From Breviolum minutum Mf 1.05b.01 (Eukaryota > Sar > Dinophyceae > Suessiales > Symbiodiniaceae), in contig DF241168.1 in assembly GCA_000507305.1 (NCBI GenBank), positions 23,156 to 87,155 of the forward strand: a stretch of 64,000 bases of DNA. The letters run 5' to 3'. Under the pieces are notes generated by a model that saw only the letters and a list, made by a program, of their open reading frames with translations, did no database searches and had not been told where the DNA came from. The position numbers and the translations under genes were made by a program. Shown here piece after piece: positions 12,186 to 24,386 of the stretch (its first letter is position 1; every line of letters begins with the position of its first letter).

Positions 12186-12279
12186 CTTGGTAGTTGAACC
12201 AACCCATTTGAAAACTATTAGTCAAAATGGGAATCTTCCCTAAATAGGGGTGAACATAAAACACGTTTGAAACCACCAC
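12186..12279 (-). mobile_element. Family A hairpin abutting a candidate exon
   Basis: 94 nt. On the minus strand it starts GTGGTGGTTTC and ends CAACTACCAAG, directly followed by the 66-codon candidate exon. Confidence 0.7.
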
Positions 12280-12507
12280 CTAGTTGAGGATATACTCTCC
12301 ATGAAACGAAGCCAGCAAGTTGAAACCCTGAAAATTAATTGGAAGATGACACTTCATTTTAGGATTCGGCTTATTTTCAAGGGTGACATGTTAGTTTCAG
12401 GAAGGGTGGCTGTTACTCTAAAACAACCATTTTTTAACCGATGGAAATGGTGATTTCCACCCATGTTTCATGTAATGATTTGGTTCGTCATCCAACTGAA
12501 ACACAAT

Positions 12508-12613
12508 ATGGATGTTTCCAAAAATAGTGGTACCCCAAAATCATCCATTTTAATAGGGTTTTCCATTATAAACCATCCATTTTGGGGTACCCCTATTTTT
12601 GGAAACACCCATC
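12508..12613 (+). mobile_element. Family B hairpin
   Basis: TATGGATGTTTCCAAAAATA to TTTTTGGAAACACCCA; same orientation as the copy at 648. Confidence 0.7.
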
Positions 12614-12715
12614 TTGAAGTCGATGTTTCAGGTTCCAAGGTACCTCTCTCCAAAAGTTAGGAGTTTCAACAAAAATCAATTTGAGAAGACCCTTTTTTGG
12701 AGTGGAGAGTAATAC

Positions 12716-12804
12716 AGCTGATGGCAGTCCCAGAAATCCGAAAGAACCCCCGTGGGATGTCGGATAAACAGTGTAAATAATGGGATCAAAAACCTATCAA
12801 CAGT
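12716..12804 (-). mobile_element. Family D hairpin, decayed
   Basis: CAGCTGATGGCAGTCCCAGA to AACCTATCAACAGTATC. Confidence 0.5.
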
Positions 12805-13222
12805 ATCATTGTATCATCCATTCAAGGAGGCAAAGGGCATGTGCCAGATTGACCCTCGTGGCCCCAGTACTTAAAATGCTTCCTTGGTAGACTAGTGACT
12901 AGTGTGATTGGAATGGATCTATCCAAACAAGTGAGCAACCTTCAAAACCGATTCATGAAACATTGATGGGCTCAAGACGTGATCCTCACAATGGCTCACT
13001 CGTTATAATCCCTACAGCTGGGAAGTAATAATCCTCTCCCAAATGCTCCATGTAAGGAATATATGTACTTACATTTCCCCTTTGTTCACGTGGCCATTTT
13101 TCACCTTTCATCTAGGTATGTCATCCATACATTCGGAGCACCCGGGTCTTGTTTTTTTGCAGCAAATAACCAAGGTTTTGGTGCTTAAGTGACATGCTTA
13201 AAGGATTCTATAAGGGGCTACT

Positions 13223-13326
13223 ACCCTCCCTGAAACTAACACTTCGTCCCCAAAAAAATGATGGTTTCCAATAGACTTCTCCTTTTCCAGGGTTCAATTT
13301 TCAGGGGATATGTTAGTGGGAGGGTA
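13223..13326. mobile_element. Family F hairpin
   Basis: ACCCTCCCTGAAACTAACAC / ATGTTAGTGGGAGGGTA. Confidence 0.65.
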
Positions 13327-13526
13327 TATCTGGGTATCTTGGATGATTTGGAGTCTCCACTGTGTTTCAGTAGTTATAATTAAACACCCTTGGGGTTGCA
13401 CAAGGAAATTGTGTAAAGAAAATTCACTCCCCGACCTCCACAGCGTTTCCCTACCATTTCTATGGTGTTTCAGGGATAATACTTGAACTGCCTTGAGGGT
13501 TTTGTAGAAGGGCAGTTTTTGTATAC

Positions 13527-13622
13527 CCATAGGATCCATGGGACTGGTATATTTACCTACATTTACCATAAAAATCAACCATTCATGTAGGTAAATATAC
13601 CAGTCCCATGGATCCTATATGG
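13527..13622. mobile_element. Family C palindrome, near-perfect
   Basis: CCATAGGATCCATGGGACTG left; mirrored right arm ending CAGTCCCATGGATCCTAT; loop contains TAAAAATCAACC. Confidence 0.72.
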
Positions 13623-14030
13623 TTTATGAAATAATCCCTATATAACTGGGCAATATACAGTAAATGTAGTATAGTCATAGTTCCCTATAAACCCCAACCA
13701 ACCATCGTCAATTTGTGGGATAGGAAAATTGGTGCCCCCCAGGGTGTCCTGCGCCAGGCATTGAAGCCACAAGAGAATCCAACCTGGCATGGGGGAAGCG
13801 AAGCTAAAAGAGTCATTATAAGTGAAGTGATGGGACCCAAAAATATGATTCCCTTATCACCCAACTGAAAGCTGATGTGTTTTTTTCCATGTTTCATGGG
13901 ACTTTTTGACCCTCCACCAAAAATTACACCAACAAAACACCCGGCCAAGTCCGTGGAGCGTTTGATTTCTTGTCCCTTGAGCTTTATCACCATGAATGGA
14001 TTCATGGAAAATATCTATACCCACTAATTG

Positions 14031-14150
14031 ATTCTCCCTAAGGTTCTTGGACCCTCCAATCCAAGGGTTTGAACCTGTATAGCACGGCTAGGGTCCTCAA
14101 AATAGCCAGTTTTGAGGGTCCAATGATCCTTAGGGCTATTAAAAGCAACC
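14031..14150 (-). mobile_element. Family H2 element, reverse
   Basis: CCCTAAGGTTCTTGGACCCT / GTCCAATGATCCTTAGGG; core GGTCCTCAAAATAGCC. Confidence 0.52.
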
Positions 14151-14721
14151 ATTCGTGGATCTGTAAATATACCTATACGCTTCCTCCCATGGGATCCTAT
14201 AGAGATCATTGCTGGGGTTGAAGATCCAGAAGAGTCATTCAACCCTGTTTTTTCGGAGACCCTCCCATCGCTGATTCTTAGGTAGTATAATTCATTTATG
14301 TGATTAAGCAACAAAAATATGGTAATTTTCGGTAGGTAGCCTCGGTCTTGGTTAGTTAAACTATCATTATAGCTTGACTTGTCAAACAAAAATCATCAAA
14401 CATCCTTTGAATCTAATAACCAACCCGCTTGAACAATTATGCTCATCAAATGGACTAGGCCTTCAATAAAACAAGAATGGAACTGATTTTAGCAAATTAC
14501 AAAGGGGAAACAGGACAAACTCACCACCAAAACGTCACAACCCACCGGTTTTGTTTTTGGGTAAAAAAGGCGCCTATCCAACCACGCATGACTTTGAAAA
14601 ACGTCGTGGCCACTCCACCTGCAGCGCTTGGGGGGGTTGGGTTTCGTCACTGGTAGTTCAACTTCTGAGCTTTTCTTTTGGACTTCCCTTGAAAAACACT
14701 AAAAAAAACATATCTTACTAG

Positions 14722-14853
14722 TTTCCATTGAATCCTGGTTGTTTAATAGTGATCATTATACTGGTTTATTATAATCCCCATATAACTGGGTAGTAGAATC
14801 CCCCTATGTACAGTATATAACCTAAACAACCAGGGTTTTTTTCATTGCTCCCT
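14722..14853 (+). repeat. Family L repeat
   Basis: TTTCCATTGAATCCTGGTTG ... AACAACCAGGGTTTTTTTCA. Other copies near 4962, 13620, 26655, 40370, 44885, 50430 and (reverse) 50864. Confidence 0.6.
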
Positions 14854-15203
14854 TGTTGTTTTGTTACCTGGGGAGGTACCTCACGGAGAAGAGCGCTGAG
14901 AATCATTCATGACTCGAACTTGACTGGCTACTTAGATGCGATGACAAGTCCCTACCAAAAAAGAAACAGTACTTGGATGTCCTATAGGTTAGTGAATGGT
15001 TAGTAAATGAGTTATAATTAACCTACTTCTGAATAGTTATAACTTATAACGGTTATAAGTACCCACTTACTAACCTTTTACTCCAACCATCGTGAAGATA
15101 CATGTTTTCTTCAACTGAGACGGTGACTCCATTGAGTTCAGTTGTCCCACTGAAGTGGTGATTTGATCAAATCGTGTTGTCGAAGACTGTTCTTCCCACC
15201 ACT

Positions 15204-15319
15204 TGTTGGTGGTTGAACCAGCCCTTTTAAGATATTCTATGCTTGTCAAAGTGGGAAGTGTTTCGAAATTGTTTGCTTACTTTGGGGAACAAAAATCGTA
15301 CAGAATGCTTGAAACCTAG
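15204..15319 (-). mobile_element. Family A hairpin, decayed
   Basis: The left end TTGGTGGTTGAACCAG is recognisable; the right end is reduced to TTGAAACCTAG. Confidence 0.4.
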
Positions 15320-15322
15320 ACA

Positions 15323-15474
15323 TACTTGGAGGATCAACCCAGTTAGTAAGTGATTAGTAGCCCCCATTCAAAAGCCATTTAGGCCATTTGGAAGGGGAAC
15401 AACCCTACTCAGGGGACTTACCACCATGGATATTAACCGCTTACTACTTGTAACTGGCATGATCCTCCAAGTAG
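15323..15474 (+). mobile_element. Family E hairpin
   Basis: ACTTGGAGGATCAACCCAGT to AACTGGCATGATCCTCCAAG. Confidence 0.68.
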
Positions 15475-15972
15475 ACCACTTGTTGGGGTTATAATAGTTA
15501 CAAAATGTTCAGCCGAACATCCAGGGGGCTATATCTTCCCTTTTCTCCATTTCCTCAGCAGAAATCAAGGAATTTGCCAGAAACCTGCGGTCCGGGGGGG
15601 TTGTGAAACGAGATTAGATCTCATAACGACGGCCTAAAGGCCAAGAATAACAAAGACATGCTCCAAAGGTTGTATTGTACTTGTTTTGGACAATCAAATG
15701 ACCATAAGCACCGACCAATTACAGTAGTCTCATCAAAATTCATAACTGTCACGAATATACCACAAAAACATGATTATTTGTTTGAAAAATCATCCTGAAG
15801 AACTTTGGGTTGAGAAAACCAGCAAATTAGCATGCAATGCTACCTTAAATTCACACGTAGCCAATTCTGATATCGGCGAATGATTTCATACCAAACTTCC
15901 ATGATACCTTGGCGATAGTATCGGCACGACTGCCACTTGCCACATGGCCACTTGCCAATAACTTCCACCAAC

Positions 15973-16058
15973 GATCTCCCGTTGGCCACCCCCGCCGCCC
16001 CGCCAGGCCTTATTCGGCTGCACGTCATGAAATTCCACGAGTTTCACCCCATCAAAGG
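15973..16058 (-). CDS. Candidate exon
   Basis: On the minus strand, 28 codons lie between the acceptor TCAATCCCAG and the donor GAGATC|GTTGGT. It reads FDGVKLVEFHDVQPNKAWRG followed by a Gly run. Confidence 0.42.
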
Positions 16059-17687
16059 CTGGGATTGAAATATGTATATTTTCATGTGTATGATTCGATA
16101 GGTGCACCATAAACCCCTTGGGATTGCTTGGCAATATGGAAACATCACAAGGGTCAAATCATGTATCAGCAAAAAGAGCTGTTTGTTTTCGTGTTTCTTT
16201 ATTTGCCTAGTTAAAATCATCACTTTTCAATCTCCCAAAATCGAACAACATTTGCCAAAGTTGTCTCAATCTGATTAATGTGGAACACCAAAATCTGAGT
16301 TCCAAAAAAAGGTGCATTTTTTTTTGACGGGGACAATTCGTCTAAAACTTCCATCTATCTATGTTTCAAAAACACTTAACCCAAAAAACTCTCATTCCGA
16401 AGTGTTTGGGGGACTCATGCTTCCTTTGTCTGCTCATTACTCATTGCGAATAAAAAATGCGGTTTTTAAACCATGATATAATTTGGAGCTTATACCAAGA
16501 ACCACTCAAACAAAGGGTCACTATGACATTGCCAAGGAAAAACATCCAAGGCCAACTTCCTCAACTCAGTAATCCCCACCCCCAACCTTGGGAGGTATGA
16601 CATGGATGGACCTATAGACATTCAGAAACACACTCGGGTTGGGTTCCACCTGATAGGATCAACGTATGGTGTATAAATCCCCACTTGTCTGTTCGAACAT
16701 CTATGGCAAAAATTGGGTAGAATTTCATTTCCTGATATATAAAAGTTGGGGGTGTTTTTTTTGGAACACTGCTCAATTCTTGGCATATGATGTTTTTTTT
16801 GTCATTGCGGTCTTAGCCTTGGCTTACTTTGAGCCTTTCCCAAGTTTCGTTCAAGCGCAGGTGTTTAGCGGGTGGGTGGTAATTTTCAGCGACAAAAAGC
16901 AGCAATGTAAAAAATGGAAGGTTTCGGAAGGTCTTGGAAATATGGTTCCGGAAAAAAATGGTGGTAGGAAATCATTAAAACAAAACATCTAAAGAAACAA
17001 CTATATACCGTAGGTTTATTCACCTGCTTCATTCACCTCCGACTTTGAATTCATCATACAATCATAAATCACTTGAACAAATCCAAGAGTTTTTTTTGCA
17101 AAATTAAAATCATGATGCTGAAAGGGAAAAATTAAACAACCACCTCCAATTTTCATCATCAATTTTAAGGGATCTTTGTTAAAGAAATGGCCTAAGCATC
17201 ATCCCTCCGGATCAGTTACTGATCCAAATCCATCACCCAAAAAAAGTGGATCCATCAATGGGCCGAGTTTGTATTCCTTTACTCGAAAATAAGATTTGGC
17301 AATTTTTGGCCTATTTTTTTTGTTGAAATGTAGGCAAATATAACCAAAAAAATGATCTGAAGGATCCGAGGAAATGGTACATTTAATGCAAATACATTTA
17401 CCTGCTATATTTACGATATATAAATCAACCGTAAATGGTAGGCGACTTATACCATGCATTGATCCGCAAAAATGTCATGCGAAGCAGGGAAACCAAAAAA
17501 ACAAACCGCGAGTCGCGGCGGAGGTTTGATTCAGTCTACGAAGGCGATCAGAAAAAACAAAAATTGATTCCATCGAAGCCATGTGTTACAACAACAACCA
17601 CCAGGAAGAAGAAGAGGAACAAAAACATAAACAACAACAAGTACTACGAATCGAAGAATGATACAGAAATCCTACCTTCTACTTATT

Positions 17688-17725
<38 letters not shown>

Positions 17726-17726
17726 G
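17688..17726 (+). repeat. CTA microsatellite
   Basis: About 12 CTA units. Confidence 0.9.
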
Positions 17727-18239
17727 CATCATCCACATCTCCACTGTTTTTTCCACTGCTCTTCACCCAGTAAGTCCATTCTGCACAAATCCATCGGAAG
17801 ACATCGATCGAAGCTTTTGACATCCAAGACACAACACAACAGCATAGCTAAATCGCTGTATTTCCCTGAAAAAGAACTAAGGGCATGTGTCAACACAAAT
17901 AAAATGGATGTCATGTTTAGGTAAACGTTCAAACGTGTGTTGAATCATGTTTATTACACCATTCAAGTTGAACAGCTAATTCTTGTTTTTCGGTTGACTG
18001 TTCTCCAAGTCAGAAAATCCGAAAATAGGGTGCTGTGCTCCCATGGGCTGCATTGAAAAAGATGCAATATACAAATCCCAGCCCACCGATATTTCTGTCC
18101 AAATTCTATATCATATTTCACCAACCTAGATTTCCCTGACATAAGGGGAATTCCCTTCCTTGCAAACCACCATTTGGGGGAATTTCGGTCGTGTGACGCC
18201 GCGAACTAATTTGACCAGGTCTTTTGATTCCTTGATTAA

Positions 18240-18348
18240 TTTACCTCCTGGAAACTAACGGAAATCCCCTACCGATCTCAGCACTGTGGGTCGATGATTT
18301 TCCAAACGTCCCGTTTAGTGGGATATGTGTTAGTTCCCTGGAGAATAT
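18240..18348. mobile_element. Family F hairpin
   Basis: TTACCTCCTGGAAACTAACG / TGTTAGTTCCCTGGAGAATA. Confidence 0.58.
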
Positions 18349-18605
18349 ATTAAAAAAAGAGGAGTGATTGGGAATATTACCTACCAATTTTACCAAACAA
18401 TGTTAGATTCCTGAAGGGTATGATCCCCCAAAAAAAAATCCCAGCTAGATATAGATACATATTTACTTAGCCCCTATCAAATGTAAGTAGGGTTTTAACT
18501 CCACTTATACTTGGTACAACCCCAGCTATCCATTTATAAGTCCACTTATAGGAATTATATCTTAATTTGGAACCGTAAATCATCAAATGGATCTTCATTT
18601 GGAAC

Positions 18606-18659
18606 TTGATTTTGGCGTTGCCAGTCTCACGATTTGATTCACTTCATCTTCTCCAGCAC
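18606..18659 (-). CDS. Candidate 54-nt exon
   Basis: On the minus strand, 17 codons (AGEDEVNQIVRLATPKS) lie between the acceptor GTAACTTTGCAG and the donor ATCAA|GTTCCA. Confidence 0.42.
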
Positions 18660-19027
18660 CTGCAAAGTTACACAGAGTTGCCATCGTTTCACCACGGGTT
18701 GGTTGGGTTATAAAGGGGGATGGATACATACCACGCAGTTATAATATAGGGATTATTTCATGGCAGCCATGAACTCAACTAAGGATCCCAAGAAAGCTAA
18801 GCAGTATTTCATGCTTCATGTCACATGTCCAGGTTGGAAAATCACTGCTCAAGTCAAAACAAGAACACACTGGTTTTCACACCCAGAACAAAAATCCATC
18901 TCCCAATGTTTTTCTCAACAATCCATCCCCCCCATATGGAGAGATTAGTACATTGCACAAGTAAACATTCTCAAACTGACAGCTCAAGCCCCTGAAAATA
19001 GGCCCAAAAACCTATTTTACTGGTGCT

Positions 19028-19366
19028 ATGTTAGGGAAGGAATTGCGAACAAACCCACAACTGCGAACAAAAAGGTCGATTTTTAGCATGCTAAAAGAGA
19101 TAAGTGCTAGATGTTTTGTGGATTTTTTGTTGGAAATCAATTTTGACGGTAAACGCATCATTACATTTGAAGCGTCTGGGTGTTACATCTTCATGGAATC
19201 TAAGCGGGCCCAGAGTCACAATGCCAGTAGCCTTATTGATGCCTTATTCAGGGATCATGATAAAAGAAATGACATGCCCCAGGATACTCTGATGCTATTT
19301 GATTTGCCGGTTTCCAGCTACAATTCAGCATACGTACTAACCATCTACAGAATCTCTGAACACTAG
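19028..19366 (+). CDS. Plus-strand open frame of 112 codons, unrecognised
   Basis: AT-rich frame ending in TAG. It contains CFVDFLLEINFDGKRIITFE and DTLMLFDLPVSSYNSAYVLT, which look like real protein. It runs against the surrounding minus-sense signals, so it may be an inserted fragment or an independent gene. No acceptor or promoter was resolved. Confidence 0.3.
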   Translation: MLGKELRTNPQLRTKRSIFSMLKEISARCFVDFLLEINFDGKRIITFEASGCYIFMESKRAQSHNASSLIDALFRDHDKRNDMPQDTLMLFDLPVSSYNSAYVLTIYRISEH

Positions 19367-19819
19367 TAAGATTATAAGTATCAACTTACAGAAATTTCTG
19401 TGGCTATACCGGCTATACCTATCTGGGAGAATTTTTTGCTATTATTCCTGACACCTAAATGTTCCTTGGGACATTTTGGGGGAAACATTCCCTGAAAACT
19501 CTTCACCACCATTTCGGGGGATTCCTCCAAGTTGAACTGAGGCAAAGAAAGAAGCAAGTTAAAGGAACCTTTTGTTGTAGATTTCCGTAAAAAAGTCACT
19601 GAAAAAACACAAATCCATGGGTATTTTAACCATTTTTCCTTACATGAATGCCTGAAACAATTTATGGACTAAATTAGTAGGTAAATATTAAATTCCCATG
19701 AAGCGTATGGGAATGAAAGTTTGGGACTAAGGAATCAAACCCATAGGAGGATCCGAATGGGAGGAGTCCGGTATCGGTATGATGTACCGATCCTATGAAT
19801 TTTGGACTGATTTTCACTG

Positions 19820-19905
19820 ATGCTCAATGTATGGCCTATATACCTACATTTGGGTAGTTTTGGGGGTATATAAATGTAGGTAAATATACCATACAATGAG
19901 CATCT
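19820..19905. mobile_element. Family C palindrome, variant ends
   Basis: GATGCTCAATGTATGG / CCATACAATGAGCATC ends with the standard TACCTACAT core. Confidence 0.62.
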
Positions 19906-20001
19906 GCGTTTGATGCGATCAACTAAGTAGGTTACCAAAAAAAAGCAGACTCGTCCTGTGGATCCGTCATGGGAAACAGATGGGTTGGGAACCTTCTGGG
20001 T

Positions 20002-20116
20002 TGTCCTGCTGGTACTTAGGATCAATGGATTATATCACCCCTACTGTACATAAGTAGGTTGGATACGTCCCGTAAATAGGATATAAACCAACTTACTGAC
20101 TAATGACATCCCAGTA
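20002..20116. mobile_element. Family K element
   Basis: TGCTGGTACTTAGGATCAAT left; AATGACATCCCAGTA right. Confidence 0.55.
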
Positions 20117-20254
20117 TAGTTTCAGGTAGTTTTAGAAACATACACCTGAAATGTGCTTTTCACCAAACCTGGTTCTCTCACGAACCACCCCCAGTCCCGT
20201 TCGAAAGACTCATGATCTCATGTGTTTTTCCAAAAGCCTCGTCCATCTGCGAGA

Positions 20255-20420
20255 CCTTCTTTTTCATTTCCCTCAGTCAAAAACCACGTTCCAGCGGCTG
20301 GAAACAAGACTGAAACGAGTTTGGTGTTTTCAAGGGTCCCGAAGATATCCAAGCCCCTTGTCGTCACCAAATGATCCAGGTTGGGAAGATTTTGACTTTG
20401 ATGCTCTGGAGGATTTGGGT
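20255..20420 (-). CDS. Candidate coding segment, strand ambiguous
   Basis: The minus strand reads NLDHLVTTRGLDIFGTLENT and then KLVSVLFPAAGTWFLTEGN. The plus strand has a polypyrimidine acceptor (TTTCCCTCAG at 20275) and an open acidic frame ending DFDALEDLG before a stop. Only one can be right. Confidence 0.3.
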
Positions 20421-20534
20421 TGAGAACTGCTATCTCCAGCATAAGGAAGACATGATGGGTTTCCCAAAAAAACTCTGAAAAATTCCACTGTTTTCAACCC
20501 ATGTTTTTCCTGAAGGCTGGAAATGAAGGCATAC

Positions 20535-20587
20535 CAAAGTGTCTCTGCAGCATTTTCTGGAATTCTTCATCCCGAGGCCTTTCGCCT
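20535..20587 (-). CDS. Candidate 53-nt exon
   Basis: On the minus strand, 17 codons (GERPRDEEFQKMLQRHF) lie between the acceptor ACCATTCAG and the donor TTTG|GTATGC. Both sites are consensus. It sits just left of the long N hairpin at 20646. Confidence 0.48.
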
Positions 20588-20645
20588 CTGAATGGTTTCA
20601 TTCCAATAAGAATCGTGTACATATTGAGTTGGTTCCATGGAGTTT

Positions 20646-20777
20646 CCTGGTTCCCTTAATAGGTGGTAGGTAGCATATAATAACCCAATTCGCAATATAT
20701 ACCACTTATGTACCACTTGTATATTGCCAATTGGGTTATTATGTGCTACCTACCACCTATTAAGGGAACCAGAAACA
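20646..20777. mobile_element. Family N long hairpin
   Basis: TTCCCTTAATAGGTGGTAGG and its complement CCTACCACCTATTAAGGGAA with TATATACCACTTAT near the centre. Confidence 0.75.
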
Positions 20778-20785
20778 GCTATTGA

Positions 20786-20885
20786 GTTGGTGGTTGAACC
20801 AACCCATCTGAAAAATATGATCGTCGAATTGGAAAATCTTCCCCAAATAAGGGGTGGAAATAGACAATATTTGAAACCACCCCAG
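20786..20885 (-). mobile_element. Family A hairpin
   Basis: TTGGTGGTTGAACCAACCC on the left, ATTTGAAACCACCCCAG on the right, same orientation as all other copies. Confidence 0.7.
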
Positions 20886-20919
20886 TCCCTGACACTAACC
20901 CCTCATTGAATTCCCATGT

Positions 20920-21032
20920 GCTCCCTGAAAGTTTATATAACAGTTCGCCCCTGAAAAGAAGCCATCCTGAAAGGAAAGGATCATCTTCCAACCATCATTT
21001 TTGCAGGGGCGAGCTGTTAAACTTCGGGTGTG
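20920..21032. mobile_element. Family F hairpin
   Basis: CTCCCTGAAAGTTTATATAA left; GCTGTTAAACTTCGGGTGTG right. Confidence 0.5.
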
Positions 21033-21889
21033 TTTATGACATATTTACTTACATTTCAACCTACCTAAGCCAAGGTACTTCAGCTGCCATTCATGTTGCG
21101 CTGATGGACCATTCTTCAGCTCCTTTCATTCGGGTTGTTTTGAACATCCGAGGTGGGGGCTGGATAAGGATATCTTGGGTCGTGTTTGCTGGATCATCCC
21201 CAAGATGGACGGATACGTTGTTAATAACCATGGTGATGGTAAGTAATCTAAGGATCGGGCTGTGGGACCCCTTCCAAATGGCCTGTTCATGGCTTATAAA
21301 TGGGGCTTACTAACTACTTACTAACTGGGGTGATCCTCCAAGTAAGCACTCGAAAACCAATCAACATTTTGAGGTTAGTAGAGGTCCCAGGGTTCGGGGC
21401 AACCCTGATATCCCAAAAATTGTTGTTTTCACTTGTGGGAAGCAAACACTAAACGTTTTCACTCAACCGTAAGGGGGTGAGCTTTTTGAAATCTTCAAAA
21501 ATCTCACGATGAACTCAAAAAGTAAGTATCTGGGATCAAATACTTGGATGTACCGTTGGGTTTGTTAGGATCAATGGTTAGGATCAATGGGTTATTCTCT
21601 ACTTATGAGATATACTGGGGTTATAACCCACTGATCCCAACCTTTTACTAACTTCAGGGTTTGCAAGGAATAAACAATGCAATTGTCAGGAATCTCTAGG
21701 GACAAAACCCGGGTAGACATCTATAGAAGGATGCGAAAAAAGTGCAACTCAAAATAGGTTCATCTTTCCCCCAGCCAAAAAAAAACACAAAAACACATAT
21801 TCAACTAGATGTAGTTACCCGATTTGTGGCTCCACCCCATCTGGCAAAATGGAATCATATTTCACCAACCCTGTACCGAGATTTTCACT

Positions 21890-22024
21890 GTTGATGGTTC
21901 CAACCAGAAATCCGGTAAACTAACTCACCAGTTGAGGTTGGTGGTTGAAATATCCCATTTCTTTGCAAGGGTTTAGAACCATCCAAACGGTGGTTGTTTG
22001 GGATTTCTGGTTGCCATCAACAGT
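21890..22024 (+). mobile_element. Family D hairpin
   Basis: TGTTGATGGTTCCAACCAGA to TTCTGGTTGCCATCAACAGT. Confidence 0.62.
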
Positions 22025-22257
22025 ACTTCTTCTCCAACCCTCCGGTACTTTGGATTATGGAAGGGTGTTCATTCTGATTTAAATGTCAAGGCATGGTGTG
22101 AAATTCCTTGCAAGATATGTATCTCATCAATAAAAACAACATGTATCTCACTCAGCCAGAGGACCATGAAAATTTCAAGTGTAAACACGGGATGCTTATC
22201 TCATGGCTTTTGCCATCATCCCCATACAACTGGGTAGGTTTTGATTTTCATCACCTA

Positions 22258-22367
22258 TATGGGTGTTTCCGAAAATAGCGGTACCCCAAAAATGGATGGT
22301 TTATAATGGAAAACCTTATTAAAATGGATGATTTGGGGGTATCACTATTTTTGGAAACATCCATATA
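22258..22367 (-). mobile_element. Family B hairpin, reverse
   Basis: TATGGGTGTTTCCGAAAATA to TTTTGGAAACATCCATA; internal part reversed relative to the copy at 648. Confidence 0.7.
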
Positions 22368-22492
22368 CACTAAGCAAAACTGCTCGGTCCCCCGGGACTC
22401 ATCTAAAGGGCCCACGATCAACTCAAAGGGGCGGTTAACGGGTATGAGGGACGATGAACCAAAAATTGGCGGTTGGTACAACATACATAACC

Positions 22493-22863
22493 ACTTGGAT
22501 GTCCCAGGAAGTTCGTTAATGGTTAGCAAATGGGTTATAACCACAATATACCCAGGTTTTATCCTTTTATTTACTGTACAAGGTTTTATACATCTCAGGT
22601 GGTGCAGGTTTTACTTACTCGTTGGTGGTTGAGTTTCAACCCATCTGAAGAATAGGATTGTCAAATTGGATCCTTTTTTCCCCAAACGTTCGGGGTGAAC
22701 ATTTAAAAGAATTTAAAAGAATATTTGATTTGCCACCACCTAGATAATGGACGCTCCAGGTTCCAGGATGTACTGATATAACCACAATATACCCCATTTA
22801 TAGTAGGTGAAAAACCCCCTTGATCCTAAGCATTGATCCTAACAAACCCAACAGGACATCCAA
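22493..22863. mobile_element. Family K element carrying nested elements and a 17-bp direct repeat
   Basis: ACTTGGATGTCCCAGGAAGT left; CAACAGGACATCCAAG right. The insert is flanked by ATAACCACAATATACCC (22537 and 22778). Confidence 0.6.
22622..22743 (-). mobile_element. Family A hairpin inside a K element
   Basis: TTGGTGGTTGAGTTTCAACC to TTTGCCACCACCTAG, with a short internal ATTTAAAAGA duplication. Confidence 0.65.
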
Positions 22864-23068
22864 GCATGGTCTTTTCGAATCATGGGCTCACTTCCCACCC
22901 CAACCCACCCCTTCTCCGTCCTCTTCTAACATGGTGCAAGTTTCTTGCATATGATCTCTTGTCCTTAGACTGGACCCCCTTTTGCAGCGAGGGAAGGTGA
23001 TTGCAAAAAAGATCGAAACAAACATGTTATTGTTCCATAGCACACAAAAAAGAGCTGTCAAAGTTGGA

Positions 23069-23102
23069 ATGATGATGATGTTGTTGTTGTTGTTGTTGTT
23101 GT
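23069..23102 (+). repeat. GAT/GTT microsatellite
   Basis: GATGATGAT passing directly into GTT units. Confidence 0.85.
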
Positions 23103-24224
23103 CCAAAAACCCTTAAACAAAAATGGTGATACTTTTCTATTGCCATGCTAGATTTTTTCAGGGGGTGGTAGTCTGGGCAAATTTTCCTATAATTCCGAAA
23201 CCTGAATCAAGGAGATTTTGTTGGGGGAAGGATTCCCTTACGACCCGCAATCCTTTCGCTAGATAAAAAAAAACGCGGAACATCATGCTAACCAAGTTTC
23301 TGTCAGTTTGTCATTGGGGGTGGGGTTCCAGGTTCGGTGGATAATCGCTAACTATTTGGCTAAACCTTGTCTGTTAAGGGGGGGGGGAGGGGGGCGGATG
23401 TTTTTTTTTAAAACATCACGAGGCATTCCAACTACCTTGACTCTATTGAAGCAAACATTCAACCAAGCTGTAGGCCAAACCCCTTCAACTCTTCAAATAA
23501 TGCCTTAATAAGGCCTACTGCCTACTCCTTATTGGACATATTGATGTTTTCACAGTCCCTTAATAAGGCCGCCTGATGAGTTGGTTATACAACCAATATA
23601 CCTCATTTATATGTAGGGTTTAACTCATAACCCATTGATCCTAACCATTAATCAATCCTAACATCCAACAGGACATCCATCCGTAGATTTCCCATGGATT
23701 TTTGTTGACGGATGATCTGGGTATCCCAACGACTTCAGCTTTTCCAAATCTTCTGGACTCAAAAGGGCTGGAGCCTTTCCAACCTTTGAGAGACATTTTT
23801 TTCAGACGCTTGAGTTGAGTGTGTTGTTTTCCCTTAAACAAAAGGTCGAATCCGCATTTTTTTCCACAAAACACCATGCTTGGGAGGTCGAAGGGAGATA
23901 TTTGTGGCAGTCCAAATAAATGAATCTAAATCGCATCAAATTTTACTCTCGGATCTTTTCACACAGCTGGGAACGGGTCTGGTATATTTACAGATCCATG
24001 AATGGTTGATGTGTGGTAAATAAGAAGGTACGTATATCATATACCGGTCCCATCGATACTACAAGGTGGGCCCCTACCAGTGACAGTGTAAGTAGATTTG
24101 AATTCCCTACAACTGGGGTTACAATCGTACTGATAGGGGTTATCTCACTTTCACACCAATACCCCCAAACCCCCACATCAAAAAAAAGGGGATTGGGGGG
24201 GCTGATTTTCGCCAATCCCCACCC

Positions 24225-24263
<39 letters not shown>

Positions 24264-24264
24264 G

Positions 24265-24295
<31 letters not shown>

Positions 24296-24303
24296 TTGTT
24301 GTG

Positions 24304-24384
<81 letters not shown>
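24225..24384 (+). repeat. 160-bp GTT/GTC trinucleotide array
   Basis: Runs of TTG interrupted in two symmetric blocks by TCGTTG; minus sense CAA/CGA. Single-frame translations (poly-Val, poly-Gln/Arg) are artefacts unless proven. Confidence 0.9.
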
Positions 24385-24386
<2 letters not shown>

